From: Thauera sedimentorum
GTDB taxonomy: Bacteria; Pseudomonadota; Gammaproteobacteria; Burkholderiales; Rhodocyclaceae
Assembly: GCF_014489115.1 (NCBI RefSeq)
Contig: NZ_JACTAH010000001.1
Span: forward strand, 248,001 to 312,000
Length of the DNA stretch: 64,000 nucleotides
Direction of reading: 5' to 3'
Shown: positions 23,807-33,360 of the stretch, piece after piece
How the letters are laid out: every line of letters starts with the position of its first letter
Numbering within the stretch: position 1 is the stretch's first letter
Program-made: the position numbers and the translations under genes
The notes under the pieces: generated by a model
Database searches by the model: none
Seen by the model: the letters and a program-made list of their open reading frames with translations, nothing else
What the model was told of the DNA's origin: nothing

Positions 23807-26800
23807 ATGGGTGCGAGCGCGATCGACATCTTGTGGGTGGTGTTCTGTGCCGGGCTGGTATTCCTCATGCAGGCCGGCTTCCTGTGCCTCGAGTCTGGGC
23901 TCACGCGCAGCAAGAACGCGATCAACGTGGCGATCAAGAACGTGGTCGACTTCGCGGTCGCGGTGGCCCTGTACTGGGGCTTCGGCTTCGCGCTGATGTT
24001 CGGGCTGAGCGCCGGCGGCGTGTTCGGCACCAGCCACTTCATGGTGCCGGTCGGGCTGGGCAGCGAGCCCGGCCTTGCGACCTTCTTCCTCTTCCAGGCG
24101 ATGTTCTGCTCCACCGCGGCCACCATCGTCTCCGGCGCGGTGGCCGAACGCATGCGCTTCTCCGCCTACCTCGCGGTGGCGGCGCTGATCGCCGCGCTCA
24201 TCTACCCGGTGTTCGGCCACTGGGCCTGGGGCGGTGCGCTGGGCGATGGCGAAGCCGGGGGCGGCTGGCTGGCGGAACTCGGCTTCGTCGATTTCGCCGG
24301 TTCCACGGTGGTGCATTCGGTGGGTGGCTGGGTGGCGCTCGCAGCGGTGCTGATCATCGGTCCGCGCAGCGGACGCTTCGATGCGCAGGACCGCGTGCAG
24401 CCGATCTCCGGCGGCAACCTGCCGCTCGCGATGCTGGGCGTGCTGCTGCTGTTCTTCGGCTGGTTCGGCTTCAACGGCGGCAGTACGCTGGCGCTGGATG
24501 CGCGGGTGCCGGGCATCCTCGGCAACACTGTGCTCGGCGCGGTGGCGGGGGTGTTGACGGCGCTGGCGCTGGGCTGGGCACTGCGCGGCTATGCGGACGT
24601 GGTCCATACGCTCAACGGCGCGATCGCCGGCCTGGTGGCGATCACCGCCGGCGCCCACGCGGTGAGCGCCGCGGCCGCCGTGCTGATTGGCGCGCTGGGG
24701 GCGGCGGTCATGGTGGCCAGCCAGGAATGGTTGCTGCGCCGGCGCATCGACGACGCGGTCGGGGCCATTCCCGCCCACCTGTGCGCAGGCATCTGGGGCA
24801 CGCTGGCGGTGGCCTTGTTCGGCGACCTGCAGGCACTGGGCACCGGCCACGGCCGCCTGGCGCAGTTGGGCGTGCAGCTGCTCGGCGTGGGCGCCTGTGG
24901 GGCGTGGTCCTTCGGCATCGCCTGGCTGGTGCTGCGCCGCCTCGACCGCGTGCTGCCGCTGCGCGTGCCGCCGGACCACGAGCTGAGCGGCCTCAATGTC
25001 TCCGAGCATGGCGCGCGCACCGAGCTGATCGAACTGCTGCAAGTCATGGAAGTGCAGGAGAAGACCGGCCAGCTCTCGGTGCGCGTGCCGGTGGAGCCGT
25101 TCACCGAGGTCGGCCAGATCGCCGCAGCCTACAACCGCATGATGGATGCGCTGGAGCGCGCGGTGGGGCAGACCCGCGCGATCATCCGCGACGTGCGCGA
25201 CGGCATCATCACCTTCACCCGCGAGGGGCTGCTGCGCAGCCTCAACCCGGGTGCCGAAAAGCTGTTCGACGTGCCCGCGGCCGAGGTGGTCGGCCAGCCC
25301 ATCGTGCGGCTGATGGGCGAGGCGCCGGCGGTGGCGCCGGTGCATCTGGTCGGCCTGCTCACCCCGGGCGACAAGACCGAGCTGCGCCTGCGCCGGCGCG
25401 GCGCAGAGCCGCGCGTGCTGGAGGTGTCGGTGAGCGAGAGCGAGCATGGCGGCGAGTCGCTGCTCACCGGGCTGGTGCGCGACGTCACCGAACGCCGGCA
25501 GATGGAGGAGCAGATCCAGCGCGAGCGCGATCTCGCCCAGGTCACGCTGGCGTCGATCGGCGACGGGGTGATCACCACCGACGAGCGCGGCACGGTGAAG
25601 TACCTCAACCCGATGGCCGAGCGCCTGACCGGCTGGAGCCAGGAGGAGGCGGTGGGGCGCAACATCGCCACGCTCTACCGCCTGGTCGACGAGGCCAGCG
25701 GGGAGCCGCTCGACAACCCGGTGCGCGCGGTGCTCGCCAGCGGCCGCGAGACGCGCTGCCACGACCACGGCCTGTTGCTGCGCCGTGATGGCGACGCGGT
25801 GCCGGTGCAGGACACCGCGGCGCCGATCCGCAGCCGTGCCGGCTACCTGATCGGCGTGGTGCTGGTGTTCCACGACGTGACCCTGACCCTGCAGCTCACC
25901 CGCGAACTCACGCACCAGGCGAGCCACGACGCGCTCACCGGCATTCCCAACCGGCGCGAGTTCGAGCGCCGCCTGGGCGACCTGCTCGAGCAGTCGCGCA
26001 CCGCCGACGCCGCCCACGTGCTGTGCTATCTCGACCTCGACCAGTTCAAGGTGGTGAATGACACCTGCGGGCATGTCGCCGGCGACGAGTTGCTGCGCCA
26101 GGTCACCGCCCTGTTGCGCGAGCACCTGCGCAAGTCCGACCTGCTCGCCCGCCTCGGCGGCGACGAGTTCGGGGTGATCTTCCACGACTGCCCGGTGGAC
26201 AAGGCCGAGGAAATGGCCGACGGCATGCGCGAGACCATCCGCGCCTTCCGCTTCGCCTGGGAGGGCAAGAGCTTCTCGATCGGGGTGAGCATCGGCCTGG
26301 TGCCGGTGGCGCCGACCGACCGCGACCTCGCACGCCTGCTGTCGGCGGCGGACGCGGCCTGTTACGCGGCCAAGGAGGCCGGACGCAACCGGGTGAATGT
26401 GTACCGCCAGGACGACGACCGCCTGCTCGAGCGCCATGGGCAGATGCAGTGGGTGGCCCGCCTGAACCGCGCGCTGGACGAGGACCGCCTGCGCCTCTTC
26501 GTCCAGCCGCTGGTGCCGCTGGCGGTCGGCGGGACGGTGCATTACGAGATCCTGGTGCGCCTGGAGGAGGAGGGACGGCTGATCGGCCCGGGCAGCTTCA
26601 TCCCGGCGGCCGAGCGCTACAACCTGATGCCGCAGATCGACCGCTGGGTGTTCCGCAACGTGCTGGCCTGGGTGGGCGACACCTGTCGCAAGCTCGGCCG
26701 GGTGGACGGCACCTGGTGCGTGAACCTGTCCGGCACCTCGCTCAACGACGAGCGCCTGCTCGACGAGATCCGCAGCGGGCTCGCGCAAGCGGCGCTGCCG

Positions 26801-27208
26801 CCGGGCACGCTCTGCCTTGAGATCACCGAGAGCTCGGCGGTGGCCAACCTGTCACGGGTGGTGGGCTTCATCGGCGAGGTCAAGGCGCTGGGCTGCAGCT
26901 TCGCGCTGGACGACTTCGGCAGCGGGCTGTCGTCCTTCGCCTATCTCAAGACCCTGCCGGTGGACTACCTCAAGATAGACGGCAGCTTCATCCGCGACAT
27001 CGCCCGCGATCCCACCAGCCGGGCAATGGTCGAGGCGATCAACACCATCGGCCACACCATGCGGCTGGAGACGGTGGCCGAATTCGTGGAGAACGAGGCC
27101 ATCCTGCAGGTGTTGCGCGAGATCGGCGTGGATTACGCGCAGGGCTACCACACCGGCATTCCGCGGCCGCTCACCGACTTCGGCGCGGTGCGGGTGATGC
27201 CGCGCTGA
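23807..27208 (+). CDS. Ammonium-transporter domain fused to PAS-PAS-GGDEF-EAL (ammonium sensor / c-di-GMP enzyme)
   Basis: A 1,133-aa single polypeptide. Residues 1 to about 395 are an Amt/Rh channel domain: VFLMQAGFLCLESGLTRSKN, then the twin histidines at about 170 (GSTVVHSVGGW) and 324 (PAHLCAGIWGTLAV), so the pore chemistry looks intact. A HAMP-like linker follows (EPFTEVGQIAAAYNRMMDAL), then two PAS segments (about 450-560 and 570-700), a GGDEF domain with an intact LGGDEF (784-788) and an EAL domain with YEILVRL (Glu about 914), DDFGSGLSSFAYLK and KIDGSFI. EIL replaces EAL, a tolerated variant. It is likely a membrane receptor or transporter that links ammonium to c-di-GMP turnover. Whether it still transports, and which enzymatic direction dominates, cannot be read. 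The start at 23807 follows a GAAAGGCG site. Confidence 0.9.
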   Translation: MGASAIDILWVVFCAGLVFLMQAGFLCLESGLTRSKNAINVAIKNVVDFAVAVALYWGFGFALMFGLSAGGVFGTSHFMVPVGLGSEPGLATFFLFQAMFCSTAATIVSGAVAERMRFSAYLAVAALIAALIYPVFGHWAWGGALGDGEAGGGWLAELGFVDFAGSTVVHSVGGWVALAAVLIIGPRSGRFDAQDRVQPISGGNLPLAMLGVLLLFFGWFGFNGGSTLALDARVPGILGNTVLGAVAGVLTALALGWALRGYADVVHTLNGAIAGLVAITAGAHAVSAAAAVLIGALGAAVMVASQEWLLRRRIDDAVGAIPAHLCAGIWGTLAVALFGDLQALGTGHGRLAQLGVQLLGVGACGAWSFGIAWLVLRRLDRVLPLRVPPDHELSGLNVSEHGARTELIELLQVMEVQEKTGQLSVRVPVEPFTEVGQIAAAYNRMMDALERAVGQTRAIIRDVRDGIITFTREGLLRSLNPGAEKLFDVPAAEVVGQPIVRLMGEAPAVAPVHLVGLLTPGDKTELRLRRRGAEPRVLEVSVSESEHGGESLLTGLVRDVTERRQMEEQIQRERDLAQVTLASIGDGVITTDERGTVKYLNPMAERLTGWSQEEAVGRNIATLYRLVDEASGEPLDNPVRAVLASGRETRCHDHGLLLRRDGDAVPVQDTAAPIRSRAGYLIGVVLVFHDVTLTLQLTRELTHQASHDALTGIPNRREFERRLGDLLEQSRTADAAHVLCYLDLDQFKVVNDTCGHVAGDELLRQVTALLREHLRKSDLLARLGGDEFGVIFHDCPVDKAEEMADGMRETIRAFRFAWEGKSFSIGVSIGLVPVAPTDRDLARLLSAADAACYAAKEAGRNRVNVYRQDDDRLLERHGQMQWVARLNRALDEDRLRLFVQPLVPLAVGGTVHYEILVRLEEEGRLIGPGSFIPAAERYNLMPQIDRWVFRNVLAWVGDTCRKLGRVDGTWCVNLSGTSLNDERLLDEIRSGLAQAALPPGTLCLEITESSAVANLSRVVGFIGEVKALGCSFALDDFGSGLSSFAYLKTLPVDYLKIDGSFIRDIARDPTSRAMVEAINTIGHTMRLETVAEFVENEAILQVLREIGVDYAQGYHTGIPRPLTDFGAVRVMPR

Positions 27209-27260
27209 GCGCGCCGGAAGCGCCGCCGCGTTTCGATGGCGAGCAGCGCCCCGGACGCGT

Positions 27261-27335
27261 GTAGGAGCGGTCTTGGCCGCGATCGCCGCACGTGCGTTTT
27301 GGCAGCTTCCGTATCGCGGCCAAGGCCGCTCCTAC
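27261..27335. repeat. REP-like palindrome pair, copy 4
   Basis: Units at 27261-27283 (one core mismatch, GGTCTTGGCC) and 27313-27335 (perfect inverted copy), between the convergent ends of the Amt fusion and the DUF4124 gene. Confidence 0.85.
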
Positions 27336-27369
27336 ATGCGCTTTCGCCGACTTTGAGCAGGCGGGCGCT

Positions 27370-27846
27370 TCAGCGCGCCGACAGCGGGGGCGGGTAGCCG
27401 GCGTCGTCGATCAGGCGCTGCCAGCCGGCCGCCTGGAAGCCCTTGAAAGGCTGCCGCCCGACCAGCAGGGCGGGCACTTCCTCGGGCTGCTCGAAGGCCT
27501 GGCGGTAGGCGGCGAGGTCGTTGTCGTCCTTCATCGGGCGTTCGTTGAAGGGCACGCCGCGCTCGTTGAGCCAGGTCCTGGCGCGGGCGCAGGGCTCGCC
27601 GCACTGTTCGGAAGTGAACAGGGTCACCGGGAAGTCCGCCATCGCCTTGCGCACCGTGTAGGGCAGTGAGGGGTCGGCGCGTCCCGGCACGAAGCTGCGC
27701 TGATCCAGTTCGCGGATGTGTTGCGGCGGCGGCTGGTCGGAATAGTGCACCACGCCGCGCTCGTCCACCCAGCGGTAGGTGGTCTGGGCGAGCAGCGCGG
27801 GGGTGGCGGCGAGCAGGGCGGCGGCAAGCAGGATGCGTGGGGTCAT
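27370..27846 (-). CDS. Exported DUF4124 plus glutaredoxin-like protein
   Basis: A 158-aa protein: signal peptide (MTPRILLAAALLAATPALLA), a DUF4124 segment (TTYRWVDERGVVHYSDQPPP) and a glutaredoxin-like fold starting VTLFTSEQCGEPCARARTWL. The cysteine pair is spaced C-G-E-P-C rather than CxxC, which is common in this DUF4124-linked subgroup. The start overlaps the prlC stop by four bases (ATGA), so it is translationally coupled to prlC. Periplasmic thiol function is likely but not proven. Confidence 0.82.
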   Translation of the reverse strand: MTPRILLAAALLAATPALLAQTTYRWVDERGVVHYSDQPPPQHIRELDQRSFVPGRADPSLPYTVRKAMADFPVTLFTSEQCGEPCARARTWLNERGVPFNERPMKDDNDLAAYRQAFEQPEEVPALLVGRQPFKGFQAAGWQRLIDDAGYPPPLSAR

Positions 27847-29900
27847 GTGGTCACCATTCCGTTGTGGCGCAGCAGGGCGTCCACCCGCGGCTCGCGGCCG
27901 CGGAAGGCCTTGAAGGACTCCAGTGCCGGGCGGCTGCCGCCCACCGCGAGGATCTCGCGCCAGAAGCGCTCGCCGGTTTCGCGGTCGAGCAGGCTGCCGC
28001 GTCCCGCGCCGGCTTCCTCGAAGGCCTCGAAGGCGTCCGCGGAGAGCACCTCGGCCCACTTGTAACTGTAGTAGCCCGCGGCATAGCCGCCCGAGAAGAT
28101 GTGCGAGAAGCTGTGCGGGAAGCGGTGCCATGCCGGCGGGATGATCACCGCCACTTCGCGGCGCACCTCGTCGAGCAGGCGCAGCACGACATCCACCGGC
28201 ACCGGGCCGGTGGTGGCGTCCACCTCGCTGTGCAGGCGCAGGTCGAACATGGCGAACTCGAGCTGGCGCACGGTCTGCATGCCGCTCTGGAAGTTCTTGG
28301 CGGCGATCATCTTGTCGTACAGCGCACGTGGCAGCGGCTCGCCGGTGTCCACGTGGGCGGTCATCGCGCTGAGCACGTCCCATTCCCAGCAGAAGTTCTC
28401 CATGAACTGGCTGGGCAGTTCCACCGCGTCCCACTCCACGCCGTGGATGCCGGAGACCGCCAGCTCATCCACCCGGGTGAGCAGGTGGTGCAGGCCATGG
28501 CCGGCTTCGTGGAACAGGGTGAGCACGTCGTCGTGGGTGAAGGTGGCCGGTTTGCCGTTCACCGGGCCGGGGAAGTTGCACACCAGATAGGCCACCGGGG
28601 TGGAGACCCCGGCCGGGCCGCGGTAGCGGCTGCGCGCCGAGTCCATCCAGGCGCCGCCGCGCTTGGTGTCGCGGGCGTGCAGGTCGAGGTAGAAGTGGCC
28701 GATGGTCTCGCCGTCGCGCTCGATGCGGAAGAAGCGGGTGTCCGGGTCCCAGCGCGGCGCTTCGTCCGGCAGGATGTCCACGCCGTACAGGGTGCGCACC
28801 ACACCGAACAGGCCGTCGAGCACCTTGGGCTCGGGGAAGTACTGCTTCACTTCCTGGTCGGAGTAGTCGTAGCGCTTCACGCGCAGCTTTTCAGAGGCCC
28901 AGGCGATGTCCCAGGGCTGCAGCTCGGGCAGGCCCAGTTCCTCGCGCGCGAAGGCCTGCAGTTCCGCCAGGTCGCGTTCGGCGAAGGGCTTGGCCTTGGC
29001 GGCCAGCTCGCGCAGGAAGGCGAGCACCTCGGCCGGGTTGTCGGCCATCTTCGGCACCAGCGAGATTTCGGCGAAGTTGCGGTAGCCCAGCATGCGCGCT
29101 TCCTCGTCGCGCAGCGCGAGGATGCGCCCGATCAGCGGGCCATTGTCCCATTCCGGCTTGCCGGCCTCCGAGGCGCGGGTGGCGTAGGCGCGGTACATGC
29201 GCTCGCGCAGGCCGCGGTCGTCGGCGTACTGCAGCACCGGCAGGTAGGAGGGCATCTGCAGGGTGAACTTCCAGCCGGCCTGACCGTCGCGCTCGGCGGC
29301 GGCGCGCGCGGCCTCCAGCGCGTCGGCCGGGATGCCGGCCACGCCGGTTTCGTCGCGCACGTACTCGGCGTGCGCGTTGGTGGCATCCAGCAGGTTCTCG
29401 GAGAACTTCGCCGCCAGTTGCGACTGCTCTTCCTGGATGGCCTGGAAGCGCGGCTTGAGTTCATCCGGCAGTTCCGCGCCGGAGAGACGGAAGTCGCGCA
29501 GTTCGTGCTCGACGATGCGCCGGCGCACCGGCGACAGGTCCGCAAAGGCGGGGCCTTCGGCCAGCGCCTTGTACTTGTCGAACAGCGCCAGGTTCTGCCC
29601 CACCTCGGCGTAGAAGCGGGAGACCTCGGGCAGCATGCCGTTGTAGGCCTCGCGCCATTCGGGCACGTCCTTGACGCTGTGCAGGTGGCCGACCACGCCC
29701 CAGGCGCGGCCGAGCCGCTCGCCCGCCTCGGTGAGCGGCACCACGAAGCCGTCCCACTCGGGCGTGCCCGGCTCGGCGGTGAGCCGGGCGATCAGCGCGC
29801 GGTTCTCCTCGATCAGCTCGCGGATCGCGGGGGCGACATGTTCCGGGCGAATGGCGTCGAAATCGGGCAGGGCTTGCAGGTGCAGCAGCGGATTGCTCAT
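27843..29900 (-). CDS. prlC: Oligopeptidase A (M3 metallopeptidase)
   Basis: Degrades short peptides, including released signal peptides, in the cytosol. The 685-aa protein carries the zinc-binding HEXXH in DVLTLFHEAGHGLHHLLTR (about residues 455-473) and downstream family segments VEWDAVELPSQFMENFCWEW and SHIFSGGYAAGYYSYKWAE. Length agrees with E. coli PrlC (680 aa). It precedes and overlaps the DUF4124 gene. Confidence 0.96.
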   Translation of the reverse strand: MSNPLLHLQALPDFDAIRPEHVAPAIRELIEENRALIARLTAEPGTPEWDGFVVPLTEAGERLGRAWGVVGHLHSVKDVPEWREAYNGMLPEVSRFYAEVGQNLALFDKYKALAEGPAFADLSPVRRRIVEHELRDFRLSGAELPDELKPRFQAIQEEQSQLAAKFSENLLDATNAHAEYVRDETGVAGIPADALEAARAAAERDGQAGWKFTLQMPSYLPVLQYADDRGLRERMYRAYATRASEAGKPEWDNGPLIGRILALRDEEARMLGYRNFAEISLVPKMADNPAEVLAFLRELAAKAKPFAERDLAELQAFAREELGLPELQPWDIAWASEKLRVKRYDYSDQEVKQYFPEPKVLDGLFGVVRTLYGVDILPDEAPRWDPDTRFFRIERDGETIGHFYLDLHARDTKRGGAWMDSARSRYRGPAGVSTPVAYLVCNFPGPVNGKPATFTHDDVLTLFHEAGHGLHHLLTRVDELAVSGIHGVEWDAVELPSQFMENFCWEWDVLSAMTAHVDTGEPLPRALYDKMIAAKNFQSGMQTVRQLEFAMFDLRLHSEVDATTGPVPVDVVLRLLDEVRREVAVIIPPAWHRFPHSFSHIFSGGYAAGYYSYKWAEVLSADAFEAFEEAGAGRGSLLDRETGERFWREILAVGGSRPALESFKAFRGREPRVDALLRHNGMVTT

Positions 29901-29945
29901 GGCTGGGGTATTCCGTCGGGGTGTGTATCGGTCGCTATTGTGCCG

Positions 29946-29977
29946 AAAAAGCAGCGGGGGCGCCCGCGGGCGCCCCC
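29946..29977 (-). terminator. Rho-independent terminator of the DUF2189 gene
   Basis: A 22-base perfect palindrome (29956-29977, GGGGGCGCCC-GC-GGGCGCCCCC) followed on the minus strand by GCTGC and TTTTT. It lies 20 bases after the DUF2189 stop. Confidence 0.8.
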
Positions 29978-29997
29978 TATCACCGCGATGGAGCCGC

Positions 29998-30771
29998 TCA
30001 ATCGATCAGCTCGCGGTAGGCGTGCCAGGTGGCGTGGCCGAGCAGCGGCAGCAGCACGACCATGCCGATCATCATGGTGGCGAAGCCGATGGCCATGGCG
30101 AGCACGATGATCGCCGCCCACAGCGCCATCGCGGCCGGGCTGCCGCTGACCGCGCGCAGGCTGGTCATCATCGCGGTGGCGATGTCGGTGTCGCGCGCCA
30201 TCAGCATCGGGATGGCGATCACCATCAGGGAGAACACCAGTGCGGCCATCACCCCGCCGGCAGCCAGCCAGGTGACGGTGAACTGCAGTTGCTCGCCGTT
30301 GAGGAACACGTCGCGCATCAGGTTCGACACCTCCGGCACGTTGCCGGTGTACAGCAGCGCGAACAGGATGGCCGAGACCCGCTCCCAGGCGATCAGCATG
30401 AAGGCGAGCATGATGCCGCAGTAGAACAGGCTTTCGCGGTGGCGGCCCAGCCCGCGCATCGATTCGGCCCAGCCGATGCGCTCTCCGGCCTCGCGCCGGT
30501 GCGAGATCTCGTACAGCCCGGCGGCGGCCAGCGGGCCGATCAGCAGGAAACCCGAGATCGCCGCGGTGAACAGATAGGGCATGTTCGCCGCGTAGGCGAG
30601 GATCAGGTAGCCGATGACCGCAAGGATCGCGCCGTGGGTCAGGCTGGCGAGCGGGTTGGCGCGCAGGTCGTCCCAGCCCATGCGCAGCCATTGCAGCGGA
30701 CGTCCGGCGTCCACGTGGTGGACGTGCGGCAGTTGGAAATGGTGGTCCAGCGGGTGGTAGGAGTGGTCCAT
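29998..30771 (-). CDS. DUF2189 multi-pass membrane protein
   Basis: A 257-aa protein with a histidine-rich N-terminus (MDHSYHPLDHHFQLPHVHHV) and about six hydrophobic segments, for example LTHGAILAVIGYLILAYA, AISGFLLIGPLAAAGLYEIS and MALWAAIIVLAMAIGFATMM. This is the DUF2189 family, function unknown. The ATG at 30771 was preferred over that at 30783 because a GGAGG lies 5-10 bases upstream of it. The N-terminal histidines might bind metal, but that is only a suggestion. Confidence 0.85.
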   Translation of the reverse strand: MDHSYHPLDHHFQLPHVHHVDAGRPLQWLRMGWDDLRANPLASLTHGAILAVIGYLILAYAANMPYLFTAAISGFLLIGPLAAAGLYEISHRREAGERIGWAESMRGLGRHRESLFYCGIMLAFMLIAWERVSAILFALLYTGNVPEVSNLMRDVFLNGEQLQFTVTWLAAGGVMAALVFSLMVIAIPMLMARDTDIATAMMTSLRAVSGSPAAMALWAAIIVLAMAIGFATMMIGMVVLLPLLGHATWHAYRELID

Positions 30772-30892
30772 GGCAGCCTCCATCGTTCTCTCTGACGGGA
30801 TGGGGCGGCGCCCGTGCATGGGCTCGCAGCCGGCCCCGTGCTGCATTTGATCGGCGCCGGCGGAGGGAGTTCGCAAACGGGATGCGTCGGCG

Positions 30893-32164
30893 TCAGCCCG
30901 CCGGCCGGACCTCCTGCCACACGTTGCGGCAGCCGGTCTCGCGCACGCGGAAGCTCCACAGCGCACCGAACAGCCCGGCGCCGAACAGCAGGCCGATCCC
31001 CAGGCGGAAGGTATCGACCGAGTAGATGCGCACCCCGTCGACCATCGTGCCGTCCCAGTTCAGATCCATCACCAGGCCCACCGCCGGCTGCAGCAATGCG
31101 CCGGCGAGGAAGCCGCCCATGTTGGTGACGCTGGTGCTCATGCCCGAGAGCTGGGGCGGGTTCACCTCCTTGGCGCAGGCCCAGGTCAGCGAGAAACTGG
31201 AGGTGGTGAAACCCATCAGCGCGAACAGCGCATAGGACAGCCCGACCGGCATGCGCAGCGCGGAGAGCCACACCAGCCACAGCAGGCAGTAGGCCAGGCT
31301 GGCGGCGATCAGCACCGGCTTGCGGCGGCCGATGCGGTCGGACAGCGTGCCGATGGCCAGGCAGCCGATGGCGAAGCCGGCGAAGAACAGCGACAGGTGG
31401 CTGGCCGCCTCCACCCGGGTGAGGCCGTGCACCTGCACCAGGTAGGGCGTGGCCCACAGGCCGGCGAAGGCGAAGAAGCTGCCGGCCAGGCCGAAGTTCA
31501 CCCACACCGCGGGCCAGGTGGCGCGGTTCTTCAGCACGCCGAGCAGGCCGTTCAGCACCACCGTGCGGTCGAAGCGCGGACGCGGCGCTTCGGCGCTGCG
31601 CCCGTCCTTGATGAACACCCAGCAGGCGACCGCCAGCAGGGCGGAGATCACCGCGGCGGCAAAGAACACCCCGCGCCAGGAGGTGACTTGCGCGAGCGAG
31701 GCCAGCGGGGTGCCGGCCAGCATCGAGCCGAGGTTGCCGAGCAGCATGGCCACGCCCACCATCGTGGCGAAGCGCCGCTCGTCGAACCACACCGCGATCA
31801 GCTTCAGCATGGCGATGAACACCACCGACACGCCCAGCCCGATCAGGGTGCGGCCCACCAGGGCCACGTCTAGGTCCGGCGCGAGGCCGAACAGCAGGCT
31901 GCCGCCGGAGGCGATCAGGCCACCGATCAGCAGGATGCGGCGCGGCCCGAGGGTGTCCACCAGGATGCCGGTAGGCACCTGCATGATGGTGTACACATAA
32001 AAGTAGGTTGCCGCCAGCACGCCCAGCGAGGCCGCACTGGTCTGGAAGGCCAGCGCCAGGTCTTGCGCGATGCCGGCGGGGGCGAAACGGTGGAAGAAGG
32101 ACATGACGTAGGCGGCGATGACCACGGCCATCGCCAGCCCGCGTCCGGTGGCGGGAACCTGCAT
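30893..32164 (-). CDS. Major facilitator superfamily transporter
   Basis: A 423-aa protein with the twelve-helix pattern of MFS carriers. The motif between helices 2 and 3 is GILVDTLGPRRILLIGGLIA, and a weaker repeat occurs mid-protein (GTLSDRIGRRKPVLIAASLA). The substrate cannot be inferred from sequence or neighbours. A REP pair lies upstream; 121 bases without clear features separate it from the DUF2189 start. Confidence 0.9.
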   Translation of the reverse strand: MQVPATGRGLAMAVVIAAYVMSFFHRFAPAGIAQDLALAFQTSAASLGVLAATYFYVYTIMQVPTGILVDTLGPRRILLIGGLIASGGSLLFGLAPDLDVALVGRTLIGLGVSVVFIAMLKLIAVWFDERRFATMVGVAMLLGNLGSMLAGTPLASLAQVTSWRGVFFAAAVISALLAVACWVFIKDGRSAEAPRPRFDRTVVLNGLLGVLKNRATWPAVWVNFGLAGSFFAFAGLWATPYLVQVHGLTRVEAASHLSLFFAGFAIGCLAIGTLSDRIGRRKPVLIAASLAYCLLWLVWLSALRMPVGLSYALFALMGFTTSSFSLTWACAKEVNPPQLSGMSTSVTNMGGFLAGALLQPAVGLVMDLNWDGTMVDGVRIYSVDTFRLGIGLLFGAGLFGALWSFRVRETGCRNVWQEVRPAG

Positions 32165-32250
32165 GGGGCTGTCTCCTGAGCTGCGCCCGCTCGTGTCGGG
32201 CTGTTGTGCTTTTGTGTGCAGGGCTGTCCTGCGTCGACCCTGGGGCGTCC

Positions 32251-32323
32251 GTAGGAGCGGCCTTGGCCGCGATCACGGCAGTGGTGTTGGCCACGGCCTG
32301 ATCGCGGCCAAGGCCGCTCCTAC
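32251..32323. repeat. REP-like palindrome pair, copy 5
   Basis: Two perfect inverted units, 32251-32273 and 32301-32323, 27 bases apart, between the purC stop and the MFS start. Confidence 0.88.
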
Positions 32324-32352
32324 ATATCTGTGGGGGGTGTCCCCCGCGCTTC

Positions 32353-33288
32353 TCAGCCCAGCAGGTTACCGGTGAGGCGCTCGTAGGCCTCGCGGTACTT
32401 GGCCGCGGTGTGCTCGATGACCTCCGCCGGCAGGCGTGGGCCGGGCGCCTTCTTGTCCCAGTCCAGGGTCTCCAGGTAGTCGCGCACGTACTGCTTGTCG
32501 AAGGACGGCGGGCTGATGCCCTCGCGGTAGCTGTCGGCCGGCCAGAAGCGCGAGGAGTCGGGGGTGAGCGCCTCGTCGATCAGATGCAGGGTGCCGGCCG
32601 CATCCACGCCGAACTCGAACTTGGTGTCGGCGATGATGATGCCGCGCCCGGCGGCGTATTCGGCTGCCTCGGAGTACAGCGCGATGGCCGCGTCGCGGGC
32701 TTCTTCGGCCAGCCCGGCGCCGGTCTTGCCGGTGCCGGCGAGCGCCTCGGCCAGCGTGGCCTCGCAGTTGGCCTGGGCGACCGCGAAGGAGACGTTCTCG
32801 TCGTGGTCGCCCACTTCCGCCTTGGTGGCCGGGGTGAAAATCGGCGCCGGCAGCTTGGCGGCCTGCTTGAGGCCCGCCGGCAGGGCGATGCCGCAGATTG
32901 CGCCGGTGGCCTGGTAGTCCTTCCAGCCCGAGCCGATCACGTAGCCGCGCACCACCGCCTCGATGGGCAGCGGCTTCAGGCGCTTGACCACCAGCGCGCG
33001 GCCGCGCACCTGATCGCGCTCGTCGGCGGCCACCACGGTTTCCGGGTCGATGCCGGTGAGCTGGTTGGGGACGATGTGGCCGAGGCGGTCGAACCAGAAG
33101 TTGGCCAGCGCGGAGAGCACCCGGCCCTTGTCCGGAATCGGGTCCGGCAGGATCACGTCGAAGGCGGACAGCCGGTCGCTGGTGACGATCAGCAGCTTGT
33201 CGGCATCGACCGCGTAGATGTCGCGCACCTTGCCGCGGCCGAGCAGCGGCAGGCTCTTGATGGAGGATTCGAAAAGGGGAGTGCTCAC
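32353..33288 (-). CDS. purC: SAICAR synthase
   Basis: Adds aspartate to CAIR in purine synthesis. The 311-aa protein contains [40 protein letters not shown] and [20 protein letters not shown], and it is about 60-70 residues longer than E. coli PurC (237 aa), the usual size of the longer PurC type. It stands apart from purH/purD. Confidence 0.96.
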   Translation of the reverse strand: MSTPLFESSIKSLPLLGRGKVRDIYAVDADKLLIVTSDRLSAFDVILPDPIPDKGRVLSALANFWFDRLGHIVPNQLTGIDPETVVAADERDQVRGRALVVKRLKPLPIEAVVRGYVIGSGWKDYQATGAICGIALPAGLKQAAKLPAPIFTPATKAEVGDHDENVSFAVAQANCEATLAEALAGTGKTGAGLAEEARDAAIALYSEAAEYAAGRGIIIADTKFEFGVDAAGTLHLIDEALTPDSSRFWPADSYREGISPPSFDKQYVRDYLETLDWDKKAPGPRLPAEVIEHTAAKYREAYERLTGNLLG

Positions 33289-33360
33289 GGTGACGGTACC
33301 GGTCGAGGTAAAAGCGGAATTATAGGTGCGGAAGCGGCGCGGCAGGGATGGCAGATCCGC

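Noticed and set aside
23639-26788. 1,049-codon minus-strand frame opposite the Amt-GGDEF-EAL gene
   Set aside because: Antisense shadow with repetitive His/Gln/Ala/Arg content; no motif.
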